DNA of 64,000 nt, taken from the NCBI RefSeq assembly GCF_000763385.1, contig NZ_JQFA01000002.1, forward strand, positions 2,108,001 through 2,172,000, given 5' to 3'. The DNA is from Leptolyngbya sp. KIOST-1. GTDB lineage: Bacteria > Cyanobacteriota > Cyanobacteriia > Phormidesmidales > Phormidesmidaceae. Position 1 is the first letter of the stretch; every line of letters starts with the position of its first letter. The notes below the pieces were generated by a model. That model was not told the DNA's origin and did not search any database. It saw only the letters and a program-made list of their open reading frames with translations. This document shows, piece by piece, positions 36,372 through 46,177 of the stretch. A program made the position numbers and the translations under genes.

Positions 36372-36477
36372 CGACCATGAGCAACCCCTGGGAGAGAAAG
36401 CAGTGGGTTGACGGGCTTGCCCAAATAGTTCGCTTGAACTATTATGCTGGTGCTGTCAACCCTGCGGGTGAAAGACG

Positions 36478-36912
36478 ATGAGCGATGAAAATCCCAGCAT
36501 CCTTTCCCATGTTTCCGTGGGCACAAACGACTTCGATCGCGCCCTGGCCTTCTACGATCGCGTGCTGCCCAGCCTCGGCTGTCAGCGAATTATGCAGCAT
36601 CCGGGGGCTGTCGCCTACGGCAAGGTCTATCCCGAGTTTTGGGTACAGACCCCCTTCGATGGTAAGCCCGCTACGGTGGGCAACGGTACCCATGTCGGGT
36701 TTGTTGCCCCCACCAAAGACTCCGTGCACGCTTTTTACGAGGCTGCGATCGCGGCTGGTGCCCAACCCGACGGCCCCCCTGGTCCCCGCCCCGACTACGG
36801 CGAACCCTACTACGGCTGCTTCGTGCGCGATCTAGACGGCCACAAAATCGAGGCCTCCTACTGGGATATGGCCCTAATTCAAGAACTGTACGGCAACGGC
36901 GAGCAGCCGTAG
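36478..36912 (+). CDS. VOC superfamily (glyoxalase/bleomycin resistance-like) protein
   Basis: 144 aa. It begins SILSHVSVGTNDFDRALAFYDRVL, the first beta-alpha-beta unit of the vicinal oxygen chelate fold, with His as a likely metal ligand, and ends FVRDLDGHKIEASYWD, with the conserved DGHKIE glutamate of the second unit. Closest to lactoylglutathione-lyase-like proteins of unknown substrate. It has an ATG directly after TGAAAGACG, with only a weak ribosome site. It converges with purF over a small hairpin. Confidence 0.9.
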   Translation: MSDENPSILSHVSVGTNDFDRALAFYDRVLPSLGCQRIMQHPGAVAYGKVYPEFWVQTPFDGKPATVGNGTHVGFVAPTKDSVHAFYEAAIAAGAQPDGPPGPRPDYGEPYYGCFVRDLDGHKIEASYWDMALIQELYGNGEQP

Positions 36913-36928
36913 TTGGCTCGGGTCAGTT

Positions 36929-36946
36929 CTGCCCCTGGGGGGGCAG
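36929..36946. terminator. Short hairpin between the VOC gene and purF
   Basis: CTGCCCC, loop TGGG, GGGGCAG. Strong 7-bp stem but no T-run. It could act on either convergent transcript. Confidence 0.4.
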
Positions 36947-37044
36947 CCACAGGCGATCGGGTTTGGCTGTGGGTCCGACCAGGCCTGTGTCTGACCATCG
37001 GTATGGCTAGACACAGGATTAAACGCTGATTGAGTGAATCGCCC

Positions 37045-38568
37045 CTAGGTGGCCACGGGTTCTTTGAGCTCAAACTTGAGCTTGGCCCGCTTGAAGGGCT
37101 CGGGAATTTCTACCGGATAATTCCCTGTAAAACACGCCGAGCAGAAGCTATCCGGGTCTTGGTAGGTCGTTTCCAGCATTCCTTCCCAGCTCAGATAGGC
37201 CAGGGAATTGACATCGATTTGCTGGGCAATCTCCTCCAGGGATTTTGTGGCGGCAATCAGCTGATCCTGGTTATCGGTATCGATACCGTAAAAGCAGGGG
37301 TGGGTGACGGGCGGCGACGAAATCCGCATGTGCACCTCGATCGCCCCGGCATCGCGCAGGGCCTGCACAATCTTGCGGCTGGTGGTACCTCGTACAATCG
37401 AGTCATCCACGATCAGCACCCGTTTGCCCTCCAGGACGTCCCTGAGCGGGTTGAGCTTCATGCGAATGCCCACCTCCCGCATGGACTGGGTGGGCTGAAT
37501 AAAGGTGCGGCCCACGTAGCGGTTTTTGATCAGCCCCTCGGCGTAGGGAATTTGGGATTGCTGGGAGAAGCCGATCGCCGCGGGTACCCCAGAGTCGGGC
37601 ACCGCCATAATCAAATCGACATCGGCGGGGGATTCTTTGGCCAGCTGGTGGCCCAGGCGGCGGCGGTAGCTGTAGAGACTCTCGCCGTTGACAATGCTGT
37701 CGGGCCGCGAGAAGTAGATCATTTCAAACACGCAGAGCTTGCGCTGGGTGGCCGCTGCCCACTGGTGAGAGACCAGCCCTTCAGGGGTAATCCACACCAG
37801 TTCTCCCGGTTCAATGTCGCGCACGTAGGTGGCCCCGATGATGTCGAGGGCACAGGTCTCTGAGGCCAGCACGTAGTGGGCGGGCTGGCCCACCTCAGGA
37901 ATGTCGTGGCCGAGCACGCCCAGCACCAGGGGGCGAATGCCCTGCTGGTCGCGGGCACCCAAAATGCCCTGGGGGGTGCCAATCACCAGGCTAAACGCTC
38001 CGTAGCAGCGGTTAAACGCTGTTTTGGCCGCCGCCACCCAGTCGGCCCCGTCGTTGACCGCCTCGGCCAGGGCAAAGGCAATCATCTCCGAGTCGGTGGT
38101 GGTGACCAGGTCGTGGTTTCGCTGCAGCAGTTCTTCCCGCAGGTCGGCCGCATTGACCAGGTTACCGTTGTGAGCCAGGGCCAGGTTTCCCAGGCGAGTG
38201 GGGATGACGGCGGGCTGAGCATTGCACACATGGCTAGACCCCGTGGTGGAGTAGCGGGTGTGCCCAACCGCAATATGCCCTGTCAGGTCTTTAAGAATAT
38301 GGTCGTCAAACACCTGGGACACCAGGCCCATGTGCTTGTAGCAGTGGGTACCGGACGCGTCAAACGTGGCAATCCCGGCCGATTCCTGGCCCCGGTGCTG
38401 GAGGGCAAACAGTCCAAAGTAGGCCAGCCTCGCCACTTCTTCGTCAGGGGCGTAGAGGCCAAAGATACCGCAGGCTTCTTCGGGCTTGTCGGGATGATCC
38501 AGGTAGGACGCAGCCCCCTGGCGGGACTGAAAAGACTCGTCGAGGAGGGATTCGGAAGGGAACGTCAT
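37045..38568 (-). CDS. purF: Amidophosphoribosyltransferase
   Basis: 507 aa, first committed enzyme of purine synthesis, making phosphoribosylamine from PRPP and glutamine. A propeptide of about 32 residues ends just before the catalytic cysteine in ACGIFGLY, which becomes the N-terminal nucleophile. Glutaminase text: HRGQESAGI, HTRYSTTGSS, NAQPAV. The PRPP loop is RVLIVDDSIVRGTTSRKI. Four cysteines for the usual Fe-S cluster can be seen (CFYG, CSACF). PurL lies upstream on the same strand 425 nt away, so they are separate or loosely linked purine genes. Confidence 0.97.
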   Translation of the reverse strand: MTFPSESLLDESFQSRQGAASYLDHPDKPEEACGIFGLYAPDEEVARLAYFGLFALQHRGQESAGIATFDASGTHCYKHMGLVSQVFDDHILKDLTGHIAVGHTRYSTTGSSHVCNAQPAVIPTRLGNLALAHNGNLVNAADLREELLQRNHDLVTTTDSEMIAFALAEAVNDGADWVAAAKTAFNRCYGAFSLVIGTPQGILGARDQQGIRPLVLGVLGHDIPEVGQPAHYVLASETCALDIIGATYVRDIEPGELVWITPEGLVSHQWAAATQRKLCVFEMIYFSRPDSIVNGESLYSYRRRLGHQLAKESPADVDLIMAVPDSGVPAAIGFSQQSQIPYAEGLIKNRYVGRTFIQPTQSMREVGIRMKLNPLRDVLEGKRVLIVDDSIVRGTTSRKIVQALRDAGAIEVHMRISSPPVTHPCFYGIDTDNQDQLIAATKSLEEIAQQIDVNSLAYLSWEGMLETTYQDPDSFCSACFTGNYPVEIPEPFKRAKLKFELKEPVAT

Positions 38569-38993
38569 GGTGGTGCGGGGTGGCTTTAGGAACGCAATGG
38601 CAAAGGAGCAGAACGTCTCAACACATTTGGCTGCCGCATTTTGCCTTCAATGCGAGCCCAGCTTCATCATAGGGCGGGGGCTTTCAGAGTGGTATTAGAA
38701 ACTACCGAACTTCCCCACCCTGTTTAATAGTTCCTTAATATATGACCGATCATAGCACTGTCCTTTCCCCTCAAGGGGGATAGGTGACAAGAGTGCAGGC
38801 AGGTGAAAATCTAGAAATCGGCCCCCCAGGAACGCTGGGGCCAGGGCCAGGCCGTACTAGGCCCTGCTTGGGGTGACTGAGCGCAGGGATGAATCAAAAC
38901 AGCGCCGCTCCCAGGGCAAACGACCGTTCCCCCTACCCATGCCGCAACTCAGTAACGGCCTTGCTCAATTCGGTGACACCTAAGCAATGCCCC
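38569..38993. other. purL-purF intergenic region with stacked hairpins
   Basis: Two adjacent G/C hairpins at about 38820-38842 (arms GGCCCC and GGGGCC) and 38842-38866 (arms CAGGGCC and GGCCCTG), plus CCCCTCAAGGGG at 38768. Read on the minus strand, T-rich bases follow the first hairpin, so it could end the purL transcript. No gene is seen. Confidence 0.5.
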
Positions 38994-41390
38994 CTATAGG
39001 ATGGCTTCTACGTTCGCCGCTAGCCGCTGCTCCAGGGCGGTGCTCCAGATGTGGCCCAGGGCGCTCACGGTGTCGCTGAGTAGGGTATGGCCGTCTTGAC
39101 TGGTCAGGGTCAGGGAGTCGCCCTGGACTGTGCCCAGTCGCTGCCAGGTATCCGTCAGGCGATCGCCCAGGTAGGCTTCCCACACCGTCTGGTGCTCAGG
39201 GCGGATCGAAACCACAATTCTGGCCCCACCTTCGCCGAACAGCAGCCGATCCCAACGCTGGTCGGTCTGATTTGCCTCCAGGGTCAGATGAATCAGCCCC
39301 CCCCGCTGCCCGCCAATGGCGGACTCCGCTAGAGCCACGGCCAACCCACCCTCGGCACAGTCGTGGGCCGATCGCACCCAGCCCTGGGCAATGCCGTGGC
39401 GACAGGCCGCCTGCACCCGCTTTTCTAGCTCGATGTCGATGGCCGGAGGGTGCCCCACGATTGCCCCGTGGATAGCGGCCAGATACTCAGAGCCGCCCAG
39501 GGTGACCAGGGGTTTGCCATCGACGGCAGCGGTCAGGGTTTGCTCGACGGGCACACCGAGGAGATAGATCAGGTCTCCGTCCTGCTGCCAGCCCTGACCG
39601 CAGGTATGGTTCAAGTCGTCAATCAGGCCGACCATGCCCACGACGGGGGTGGGGTAGATGGGTTGGGGGTTGCCCTGGCTATCTACGGTTTCGTTGTAAA
39701 GGGACACGTTACCGCCCGTCACCGGGGTGCCAAACTCGTGGCAGGCTTCCGCCAGCCCCCGACAGGCCTCGGCCAGCTGCCAGTAGCCGATCGGTTTTTC
39801 GGGGCTGCCAAAGTTGAGGTTGTCGGTCACCGCCAGGGGCAGTGCGCCCACGCAGCTGAGGTTGCGGGCGGCTTCGGCCACGGCGGCCCTGGCGCCTTCG
39901 TAGGGGCTGAGGTAGACGTGGCGGGCGTTGCAGTCGACGGTGGCGGCCAGCCCTCGGGTAACTGCCCCCGGCTGGTAGCCCGGCACCCCTTCCAGGGGTC
40001 GCAGACGAATCACTGCAGCATCGCCGTGGCCGGGGTACTGCACAGTGTTGTTCTGCACCTGGTGGTCGTACTGGTGGTAGACCCAGGCTTTGGAGGCGAT
40101 CGTCGGCTGCCCCAGCAGCTGGTGGAGCACCTCCGTCCAGGGGGTACTCCCTGCATCGGGCCGCGTCAGGCCTGTGGCGGTGCAGGGGGGAAGGCTGGCT
40201 TCGCTCCAGGCCCAGGCTTTTTGGGCGTACTCGGGCGGTTCGCTCAGCAGGTCGCGGTGGTAGATCGGCGTGTTTTCGGCCAGGGCCAGGGCCGGAATTT
40301 CGGCGGCGGTGTCGCCTTTGAACAAAATTCGCACGATGGCGTCCGGGATGACGGTGCCCGCCACCACGGCGTGCAGCCCCCAGCGCTCAAAAATCTCGAT
40401 TACCTCGGCTTCACGGCCTTTGGCGACCACAAACAGCATCCGCTCCTGGGACTCGGAGAGCAGGTACTCGTAGGGCACCATGCCGGTTTCCCGCACCGGA
40501 ATCAGATCGAGATCCAGCTCGATGCCGACCCCACCCTTGGCGGCCATCTCGGCGGTGGAGCAGGTGAGACCCGCCGCCCCCATGTCCTGGGCGGCGATGA
40601 TCGCCCCGGTCTTAAACGCCTCCAGGCAGGCTTCCACCAGGGATTTTTCTAAAAACGGGTTGCCCACCTGCACGGCAGGGCGATCGGCCTCGGATTCGTC
40701 GGTCAGCTCGGCACTGGCGAAGCTGGCTCCGCCCATGCCGTCGCGCCCGGTGGTGGAGCCGACATAGACCACTGGGTTGCCGATGCCCGCCGCCCCCGAC
40801 TTCACAATCTCGTCGGTCTCCAGGATGCCGATCGCCATGGCGTTGACCAGGGGGTTGCCGTTGTAGGCGGCATCAAAATAGACCTCCCCCCCCACGGTGG
40901 GCACACCAAAGCAGTTGCCGTAGTGGGCAATGCCCGACACCACCCCCTGGCAGAGGCGGCGGGTGCGGCTGTCGGTCAGGTCGCCAAACCGCAGGGAGTT
41001 GAGCACGGCGATCGGGCGAGCCCCCATGGTAAAAATGTCGCGCAGAATGCCGCCAACGCCCGTGGCGGCCCCCTGAAACGGCTCCACCGCCGAGGGGTGG
41101 TTGTGGGACTCAATTTTGAAGGCCACCCGCAGTCCGTCCCCCGCATCGATAACGCCAGCATTTTCCCCCGGCCCCACCAGCACGCGCGGCCCCTCGGTGG
41201 GAAACTGCTTCAGCAGCGGACGCGAGTTTTTGTAGCAGCAGTGCTCAGACCACATCACCCCGAACATGCCCAGCTCCGCCCGGTTGGGGTGGCGGCCCAG
41301 GCGCTGCACAATGTCGTCGTATTCTTCGGGGCGAATGCCCTCGGCGGCGATCTCGGCGGGGCTGAAGGGGGCGGTGGAGTAGGCAGTCAT
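38994..41390 (-). CDS. purL: Phosphoribosylformylglycinamidine synthase subunit PurL
   Basis: 798 aa, the catalytic subunit of the three-part FGAM synthase (with PurS and PurQ, not in this window), which converts FGAR to FGAM with ATP. Typical text: the N-terminal [47 protein letters not shown], and the second-half [17 protein letters not shown] and NVSLYNET. Length is normal for the small PurL form. A G-rich tract lies about 55-100 nt before the start. Complete and without oddities. Confidence 0.97.
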   Translation of the reverse strand: MTAYSTAPFSPAEIAAEGIRPEEYDDIVQRLGRHPNRAELGMFGVMWSEHCCYKNSRPLLKQFPTEGPRVLVGPGENAGVIDAGDGLRVAFKIESHNHPSAVEPFQGAATGVGGILRDIFTMGARPIAVLNSLRFGDLTDSRTRRLCQGVVSGIAHYGNCFGVPTVGGEVYFDAAYNGNPLVNAMAIGILETDEIVKSGAAGIGNPVVYVGSTTGRDGMGGASFASAELTDESEADRPAVQVGNPFLEKSLVEACLEAFKTGAIIAAQDMGAAGLTCSTAEMAAKGGVGIELDLDLIPVRETGMVPYEYLLSESQERMLFVVAKGREAEVIEIFERWGLHAVVAGTVIPDAIVRILFKGDTAAEIPALALAENTPIYHRDLLSEPPEYAQKAWAWSEASLPPCTATGLTRPDAGSTPWTEVLHQLLGQPTIASKAWVYHQYDHQVQNNTVQYPGHGDAAVIRLRPLEGVPGYQPGAVTRGLAATVDCNARHVYLSPYEGARAAVAEAARNLSCVGALPLAVTDNLNFGSPEKPIGYWQLAEACRGLAEACHEFGTPVTGGNVSLYNETVDSQGNPQPIYPTPVVGMVGLIDDLNHTCGQGWQQDGDLIYLLGVPVEQTLTAAVDGKPLVTLGGSEYLAAIHGAIVGHPPAIDIELEKRVQAACRHGIAQGWVRSAHDCAEGGLAVALAESAIGGQRGGLIHLTLEANQTDQRWDRLLFGEGGARIVVSIRPEHQTVWEAYLGDRLTDTWQRLGTVQGDSLTLTSQDGHTLLSDTVSALGHIWSTALEQRLAANVEAIL

Positions 41391-41448
41391 GGGGTTGGGG
41401 GGGAAGTTGCTTCCCGATCTTATCCCTAAGTTGTCTTTTGTAGCTGGA

Positions 41449-41488
41449 GGGGGGGGGGAGGGGGGGGAGGGGAGGGGCGTGGGGGAGG
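41449..41488 (+). repeat. Poly-G tract upstream of purL
   Basis: About 40 bases consisting almost only of G runs of 4-10 separated by single A or CGT, on the plus strand, which is the template strand for purL. It has the pattern of four or more G-runs needed for a G-quadruplex. It lies between the sigma-factor stop (41541) and the purL start (41390). Confidence 0.7.
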
Positions 41489-41540
41489 TTTGAGTGGTGA
41501 GTGGAGGCTCTACCGAGGACTGTCTTGATGGCTAAGGGTG

Positions 41541-42773
41541 TCAGGTCTGGAGCAGGCGCGATCGCCCCAGCAGAAATTCCCGAATCGCTGCATCTTCGCA
41601 GAGGCCGATCGCCTGCTGGTAGGCCTCCCTGGCGGCTACAGGCTGACCCAGCTGGTGCAGCAAATGGGCCTTGAGGGCCCAGTAGGGCTGGTAGTGCTTG
41701 ACCTCACTGAGGGGGAGCTTTTCCAGGGCTAGCAGACCGACGGCAGGGCCACGGGCTGCCGCGATCGCCGCCGCCTGGCTGACCCTGGCTCCCAGCGTCG
41801 GTGCCAGTTGCAGCAGCCCTTCGTAGAGTAGGGCGATCGCCTCCCAGTCGGTCGCTTGCCCCCTGACCCGCTGCATGTGGGCCGATTGAATCGCCGCCTC
41901 TAGCTGAAAGCGTCCCAGGCGCTGGGCCACCGCCGCCTGCCCCAGCAGCTGCTCCGCCTCCCGCAGCAGGCTTTGCGACCACAGCTCAACCCTCTGATCC
42001 GACAGGGGAACGTAGGTTCCCTCGGTGGTCCGACGGGCCCTGGTGCGCGCTTCACAAAACAGCATCAGAGCCATCAGCCCCTTCGCCTCCGGCTCCTGGG
42101 GCATCAGCTGCACACACAGGCGAGCCAGCCAGATCGCCTCCTGGGTCAGCCCCTGATGGCGGGGGTCGCGGCCGGCCACGTCTTCCCAGCCCAGAGTGTA
42201 AAGGGCATAGATGGCCTCTAGTACCGCCTGAAGCCGGGCCGGTAGCTCCTTTTCCTCCGGAATGGTGAAGGCAATGCCCGCATCACGAAGTTTGGTCTTG
42301 GCTCGCACCAGCCGCTGCCCCATGGTGGTGGGCGATACCAGAAACGCCGAGGCGATCTGCTGAGCGTTGAGGCCCAAAATCGTTTGCAGCATCAGCGCCG
42401 TGTGGAGGCTGGGGGCGATCGCTGGATGGGCACAGGCAAAGAGCAGCTTCAGGCGATCGTCGGGAAACACAATCTCGTCCACCGCCGGCCCTAGCGCTGC
42501 GGTTGGGGTATTGGCCTGAAGAGTTTGGAGCACCCGCGCCTGGGTTTGTCCGCGCCGGGCAGTGTCGATCAGTTTACGGCGGGCGGTCACCAGCAGCCAG
42601 GCCTCGGGACGGGCCGGTACCCCCTGCGCTGGCCAGGTGTTGAGGGCGGTGAGAAACGCATCGCCGAGGGCATCCTCAGCCGCCGCCACATCCCGGGTCT
42701 GAGCCGCCAGGTAGGCGACCAGTCGACCATAGGCGTTGCGGGCCGCCAGTTCTGCCGCTCGACGTGCATCCAT
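41541..42773 (-). CDS. ECF sigma factor, ECF42 type (DUF6596 C-terminal extension)
   Basis: 410 aa. The N-terminal sigma-2 and sigma-4 regions span about residues 1-180 (AYGRLVAYLAAQTRDVAAAEDALGDAF; LGLNAQQIASAFLVSPTTMGQRLVRAK, divided here). A C-terminal alpha-helical extension of about 200 residues follows (GYPARLQAVLEAIYALYTLGW-like text, then TPR-like helices). ECF42 sigma factors are recognised by this extension and by adjacent DGPF/YciI proteins rather than an anti-sigma factor. Both are found here. It is the last gene of a compact three-gene operon, 6 nt after the glutathione transferase. No anti-sigma gene is nearby. Confidence 0.92.
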   Translation of the reverse strand: MDARRAAELAARNAYGRLVAYLAAQTRDVAAAEDALGDAFLTALNTWPAQGVPARPEAWLLVTARRKLIDTARRGQTQARVLQTLQANTPTAALGPAVDEIVFPDDRLKLLFACAHPAIAPSLHTALMLQTILGLNAQQIASAFLVSPTTMGQRLVRAKTKLRDAGIAFTIPEEKELPARLQAVLEAIYALYTLGWEDVAGRDPRHQGLTQEAIWLARLCVQLMPQEPEAKGLMALMLFCEARTRARRTTEGTYVPLSDQRVELWSQSLLREAEQLLGQAAVAQRLGRFQLEAAIQSAHMQRVRGQATDWEAIALLYEGLLQLAPTLGARVSQAAAIAAARGPAVGLLALEKLPLSEVKHYQPYWALKAHLLHQLGQPVAAREAYQQAIGLCEDAAIREFLLGRSRLLQT

Positions 42774-42779
42774 GGGGGG

Positions 42780-43397
42780 TTAACTCCGTGGCTTGGTTTG
42801 CTGCCAGGCGGGTAGCGCCTCAATGCGCTCGTACCAGGCCTGGAGATGGGGATAGTCTGCCAACGGAAACTGCCCCGGCCCGGCGTAGGTGAGGTCACTG
42901 GCGACTGAAAAATCGGCCAGGGTGAGCGTGTCGCCGACTAAGAAGGCGCGCTCAGCCAGGTGGTCCTCAAGCACCTGGGCCTCCTGGCGAAAGCGATCGG
43001 TCGCCTCCTTCACCACTTGGGGGTCGGGTTCACCCAACTGCAGCAGGGGCTTCACGAAGTTCTCAAACTGCAACGGCTGACAGCTGCCGTACCAGTGGGC
43101 GAGTTGCCAGCTCTGCCACCGCATAATGTCGGCCCGACTCCGTGCGTTGTTGGGCCACAGGGGTGTGGGTAGCTGGCTGGCCAGATACTGCATAATCGCC
43201 GTCGACTCCCACAGAATAAAGTCGCCATCCTGGAGGACCGGCGTCCGCCCAGTGGGGTTGAGGACCATAAATTCAGGGGTGCGCTGTTCCCCCTTTTGCA
43301 AATCGACCAACCGCAGGTCGAGGGGAAGGTTCAAATGAATGGCCACTGCGTGGACTTTGCGGGTATTGGGCGAAGGGGGAAAGTAGTAAAGTTTCAT
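42780..43397 (-). CDS. Glutathione S-transferase family protein
   Basis: 205 aa. An N-terminal thioredoxin-like domain starts MKLYYFPPSPNTRKV, with NPTGRTPVLQDGDFILWESTAIMQYLA carrying the cis-Pro and the Glu-Ser glutathione contacts. The C-terminal all-alpha domain has LAERAFLVGDTLTLADFSVA with the conserved N-capping Asp. The substrate is unknown. It lies between the DGPF protein (11 nt upstream) and the ECF42 sigma factor (6 nt downstream), suggesting all three are made together, perhaps in a detoxification response (inference). Confidence 0.92.
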   Translation of the reverse strand: MKLYYFPPSPNTRKVHAVAIHLNLPLDLRLVDLQKGEQRTPEFMVLNPTGRTPVLQDGDFILWESTAIMQYLASQLPTPLWPNNARSRADIMRWQSWQLAHWYGSCQPLQFENFVKPLLQLGEPDPQVVKEATDRFRQEAQVLEDHLAERAFLVGDTLTLADFSVASDLTYAGPGQFPLADYPHLQAWYERIEALPAWQQTKPRS

Positions 43398-43408
43398 GGG
43401 GTCGTCTC

Positions 43409-43747
43409 CTAGGCGGGATTCGAAAGCAGAGGGCGCACTTCAACGGCACAGTTGCTGGCAGCGGGGCAGCGAGCCGCCCAGTCCAGTGCGGTGTCGAGAT
43501 CGGGCACCTCAATCAAAAAAAAGCCCCCCAGCTGCTCTTTAGTGTCAGCAAAGGGGCCATCCTGCACCTGCCGCTGGCCGTCCTTCAGCTGCAGGGTAGT
43601 GGCGGTGTGGCTGGGGTGCAGCGCCGCGCCTCCGACCATAACTCCGGCATCCGCTAGAGCCTGAGAGTAGGCGCTGTAGGCGGGCATCTGCTGTTCGCGG
43701 TGGGCTAAGTCATGCTCGGTTTCGTAAACCAAAATGGCGTACTGCAT
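43409..43747 (-). CDS. DGPF / YciI-related protein
   Basis: 112 aa, a ferredoxin-like fold. The signature DGPFADTKEQLGGFFLIEV names the DGPF family that accompanies ECF42 sigma factors and is thought to work with them. It begins MQYAILVYETEHD. It is the first gene of the operon; a candidate ECF promoter may lie in 43748-43925, where I cannot pick a motif by eye. The 178-nt region upstream holds no gene. Confidence 0.93.
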   Translation of the reverse strand: MQYAILVYETEHDLAHREQQMPAYSAYSQALADAGVMVGGAALHPSHTATTLQLKDGQRQVQDGPFADTKEQLGGFFLIEVPDLDTALDWAARCPAASNCAVEVRPLLSNPA

Positions 43748-43925
43748 CGGTCAACTCCATCAATAGGTCGATGTTAGAGGGCGTGAATAGCCCTATGTAA
43801 CTACGACGAATGGAGCCAAGGCATTTCGACATCGCTGGAAAAACTTGGCCAACTCCTTGAGGCCGAAAAGGTGATCCGAGCCCGCAGCCCCGGCCCAAAG
43901 TCTGATGATGCCAAGGACAGGGTAG

Positions 43926-44936
43926 CTAGAGCGTTTCAGCCAAAAACTGGTCGAGGTCGGAAAAGGTGCCGGCCCGCAGGGTGAAGGGCTCTTCGTAGCC
44001 CTTCATTTCCACAGTGAAGCGCTTAAAGGGAGGGGGTGCCATATCGGCGGTGTCAGCTCCAGCTTCGGGGCCGCAGATTTTTTGAATGTACTCGTAGGTG
44101 GTTTCGCCCAGGGCGAGATCGAGTCCCAGATGCTTGGTGGATGACTCCAGCCGAAAGGCGGCGTTGACGGTATCGCCCAGGGCGGTGTAATCGGGGCGAT
44201 CGCCGCTGCCGGTGTTGCCCACCATGGCGTAGCCCGTGTTGATGCCAGCCCCAATCCGGAGTGGAAAAGGCAGCGGAAACTGCTGGTGGAGCTGTTCGGT
44301 CATGGCCGCCAGGGTGCTGACGGCCTGCAAAATTTGTAGCACCGTGGCCTCATCGGCCCCCTCGGGACCGTGAATCCAAACGGCCATCACCGCATCGCCA
44401 ATGTATTTATCAACCCAGGAGCCGTACTGACCAATAATTTCCCCGGCTCGGCGAAACCAGGTGCCGATCGCCTCGGAATGAATTTTTTCGTCGGTTTGGC
44501 GGGTCATGACGGTGAAGTCACGAATGTCGACGACCATCACTGAGATCAGCTGGCGCACGTGGAGCATGGCGGTGGCGGTGGTGTCGCTGCCGCGAGCATC
44601 GCCCCGACTTGTGACGGCGACGGTTGCGACGGGCGAGCAGAACCGCAGCTCGGTTTGGCCAAAGGTGAGCAGGTCGCCGTCGTGCAGAATGACAGGAACG
44701 CTGACCCGCCGTCCGTTCACAAAGGTGCCGTTGCGGCTGCCCAGATCGATCAGGTAAAACATGCCGTTGTCAGTGCCCTGGAGCATGGCATGGTTGCGGG
44801 AGATCCAGCGATCGGGTAGCACAAAGTTGTTGTCGTCGCCCCGGCCAACGGTCCAATAGTTGCCGCCTACCAAAGAGAGCTGGCGATCGCCGGAGCCGGT
44901 TTTTAGCGCAAGGTAGGGACCAGAGAAGGAAGTCAC
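43926..44936 (-). CDS. cya1: FHA-domain adenylate/guanylate cyclase (Cya1-like)
   Basis: 336 aa. The FHA phosphothreonine-binding domain lies at about residues 25-100 (YWTVGRGDDNNFVLPD, ISRNHAML, LGSRNGTFVNGRR). The class III cyclase domain spans about 130-300, with metal Asp residues in VVDIRDFTVMT and DKYIGDAVMAVW. The substrate-selecting lysine of adenylate cyclases is Arg here (DRPDYTALGD), with Thr at the partner site. Architecture and length match Synechocystis Cya1, whose cAMP controls pili-based motility under blue light (from memory). Product specificity is therefore likely but not certain cAMP. The symbol is by analogy. Confidence 0.85.
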   Translation of the reverse strand: MTSFSGPYLALKTGSGDRQLSLVGGNYWTVGRGDDNNFVLPDRWISRNHAMLQGTDNGMFYLIDLGSRNGTFVNGRRVSVPVILHDGDLLTFGQTELRFCSPVATVAVTSRGDARGSDTTATAMLHVRQLISVMVVDIRDFTVMTRQTDEKIHSEAIGTWFRRAGEIIGQYGSWVDKYIGDAVMAVWIHGPEGADEATVLQILQAVSTLAAMTEQLHQQFPLPFPLRIGAGINTGYAMVGNTGSGDRPDYTALGDTVNAAFRLESSTKHLGLDLALGETTYEYIQKICGPEAGADTADMAPPPFKRFTVEMKGYEEPFTLRAGTFSDLDQFLAETL

Positions 44937-45086
44937 GACAGTAGGATAAGGGCGCGGGCTGAAATCAGTTGGGCGCGATCGCGAACTAGAAAACCCTTTA
45001 ATTTAAGGTCGCGATCGGAGCAGACCACCCCAAGGTTTCCCTGAGCTGAATCCATTATGCCAGATATGCAAACCCTGTCATGCAAG

Positions 45087-45794
45087 CTAGGCCAGGGCTG
45101 CCGTCAAAAAAAACAGCCCATCGACGATCAGCGTACTAAACACGGCTCCGCCAAAGGCCCACCAGGCTAACTGGCGGGAGGTGGTCAGCGCGATCGCCGT
45201 CGCCACCAGCAAAAATAGCACCAGCACGAGCGCCCGACAGGCGGCCACATCCGACTCCAGGGTCACGCTGGCTGCGCGCAGCACCAGAGGAGCTACATCG
45301 GGGTCTGACAGCATCAGCTGTTGCCAGGTGGGGAACAAATGCATCCAGTTGATGTAGAGATCGGTGACGGCGGTGCCCAAGAGAGAGCCCAAGAAGAAAT
45401 AGCTGCCAACGCGACCCCAGCCCCACTGCAAACAGACAACCGCAATGGGCAACCCTAACGCTTCAATCGGCAAATGCACCAGCGGATCCCAGCGGAACCA
45501 CCCCCAGTAGATCGACCCCGTCAGCCAGATCCACCCGAAGCCAACGATCAGGTCGCCCCAGAGGTGCAACCGAGAGCGCTGCATCATCCAGGCTCCTAAG
45601 CCCAGCCACAGCGGCGTCATCGCCAGACTGACCCAGGGGAAATAGCGCACCAGGGGAGCCTGCACAAACACGGGTAAGATGACGAGCGCCAGAGAGACTG
45701 CAAACACCCGAATTTGCAGACGAGAGGCGGCCAGCCAGTCGATCGCTGAGGCCAGCCAGGAGGGGGAAGCGTTGTTGGAGTAGGAAAGACTCAA
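45087..45794 (-). CDS. DUF3120 membrane protein
   Basis: 235-aa integral membrane protein with about six hydrophobic helices (for example FAVSLALVILPVFVQAPLV, FFLGSLLGTAVTDLYINW, VLVLFLLVATAIAL). The text LGSLLGTAVTDLYINWMHLFPTWQ is diagnostic of the cyanobacterial DUF3120 family. No function is known for the family. It is alone on its strand, with a divergent 383-nt gap before uppP. Confidence 0.88.
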   Translation of the reverse strand: MSLSYSNNASPSWLASAIDWLAASRLQIRVFAVSLALVILPVFVQAPLVRYFPWVSLAMTPLWLGLGAWMMQRSRLHLWGDLIVGFGWIWLTGSIYWGWFRWDPLVHLPIEALGLPIAVVCLQWGWGRVGSYFFLGSLLGTAVTDLYINWMHLFPTWQQLMLSDPDVAPLVLRAASVTLESDVAACRALVLVLFLLVATAIALTTSRQLAWWAFGGAVFSTLIVDGLFFLTAALA

Positions 45795-46177
45795 TGGAAT
45801 CCTGAAAGCGGGTTAACTATCGTTAACATAACATGCCCCCCAGGGGGATGCACGGGACTGCCCTGGCAAAAGCCGCAGGTCAGCCTCTGTTGAAGGCACT
45901 GACCCCCAGTATTAAGCCCACACAAAGAATTTAGATTCTCGGCTTGGGCAAGTTTGGGGTCTCGTACAATGACACACGAGGTCAGCCGTTCCGCTGAACC
46001 TGGCCTACTGTCAGTATATGTGTTTATTTGTAAAGCTTTCTACGTCGTGAGGGGTTCCCCAGGGTTTCCTCAGAGGTAGATCCGAGTCAAATTGGCACCT
46101 GACCTGGTGCCCGACCCAGCGCCTGAACCCTATCACCGCCAGGGTTTCGATGTAATGCACTGTTAGTGGTTTCACCT
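45795..46177. promoter_or_regulatory. Divergent intergenic region upstream of uppP
   Basis: TTGGGC at 45944 and TACAAT at 45965, with a short 15-nt spacer, could be a rightward promoter. A partly paired AGGTCAGC / GCTGAACCT occurs at about 45981. There is no gene I can support. Confidence 0.4.

Noticed and set aside
43710-43898. 62-codon minus-strand ORF upstream of the DGPF gene
   Set aside because: It overlaps the DGPF start in another frame and has no ribosome site or family-like text.
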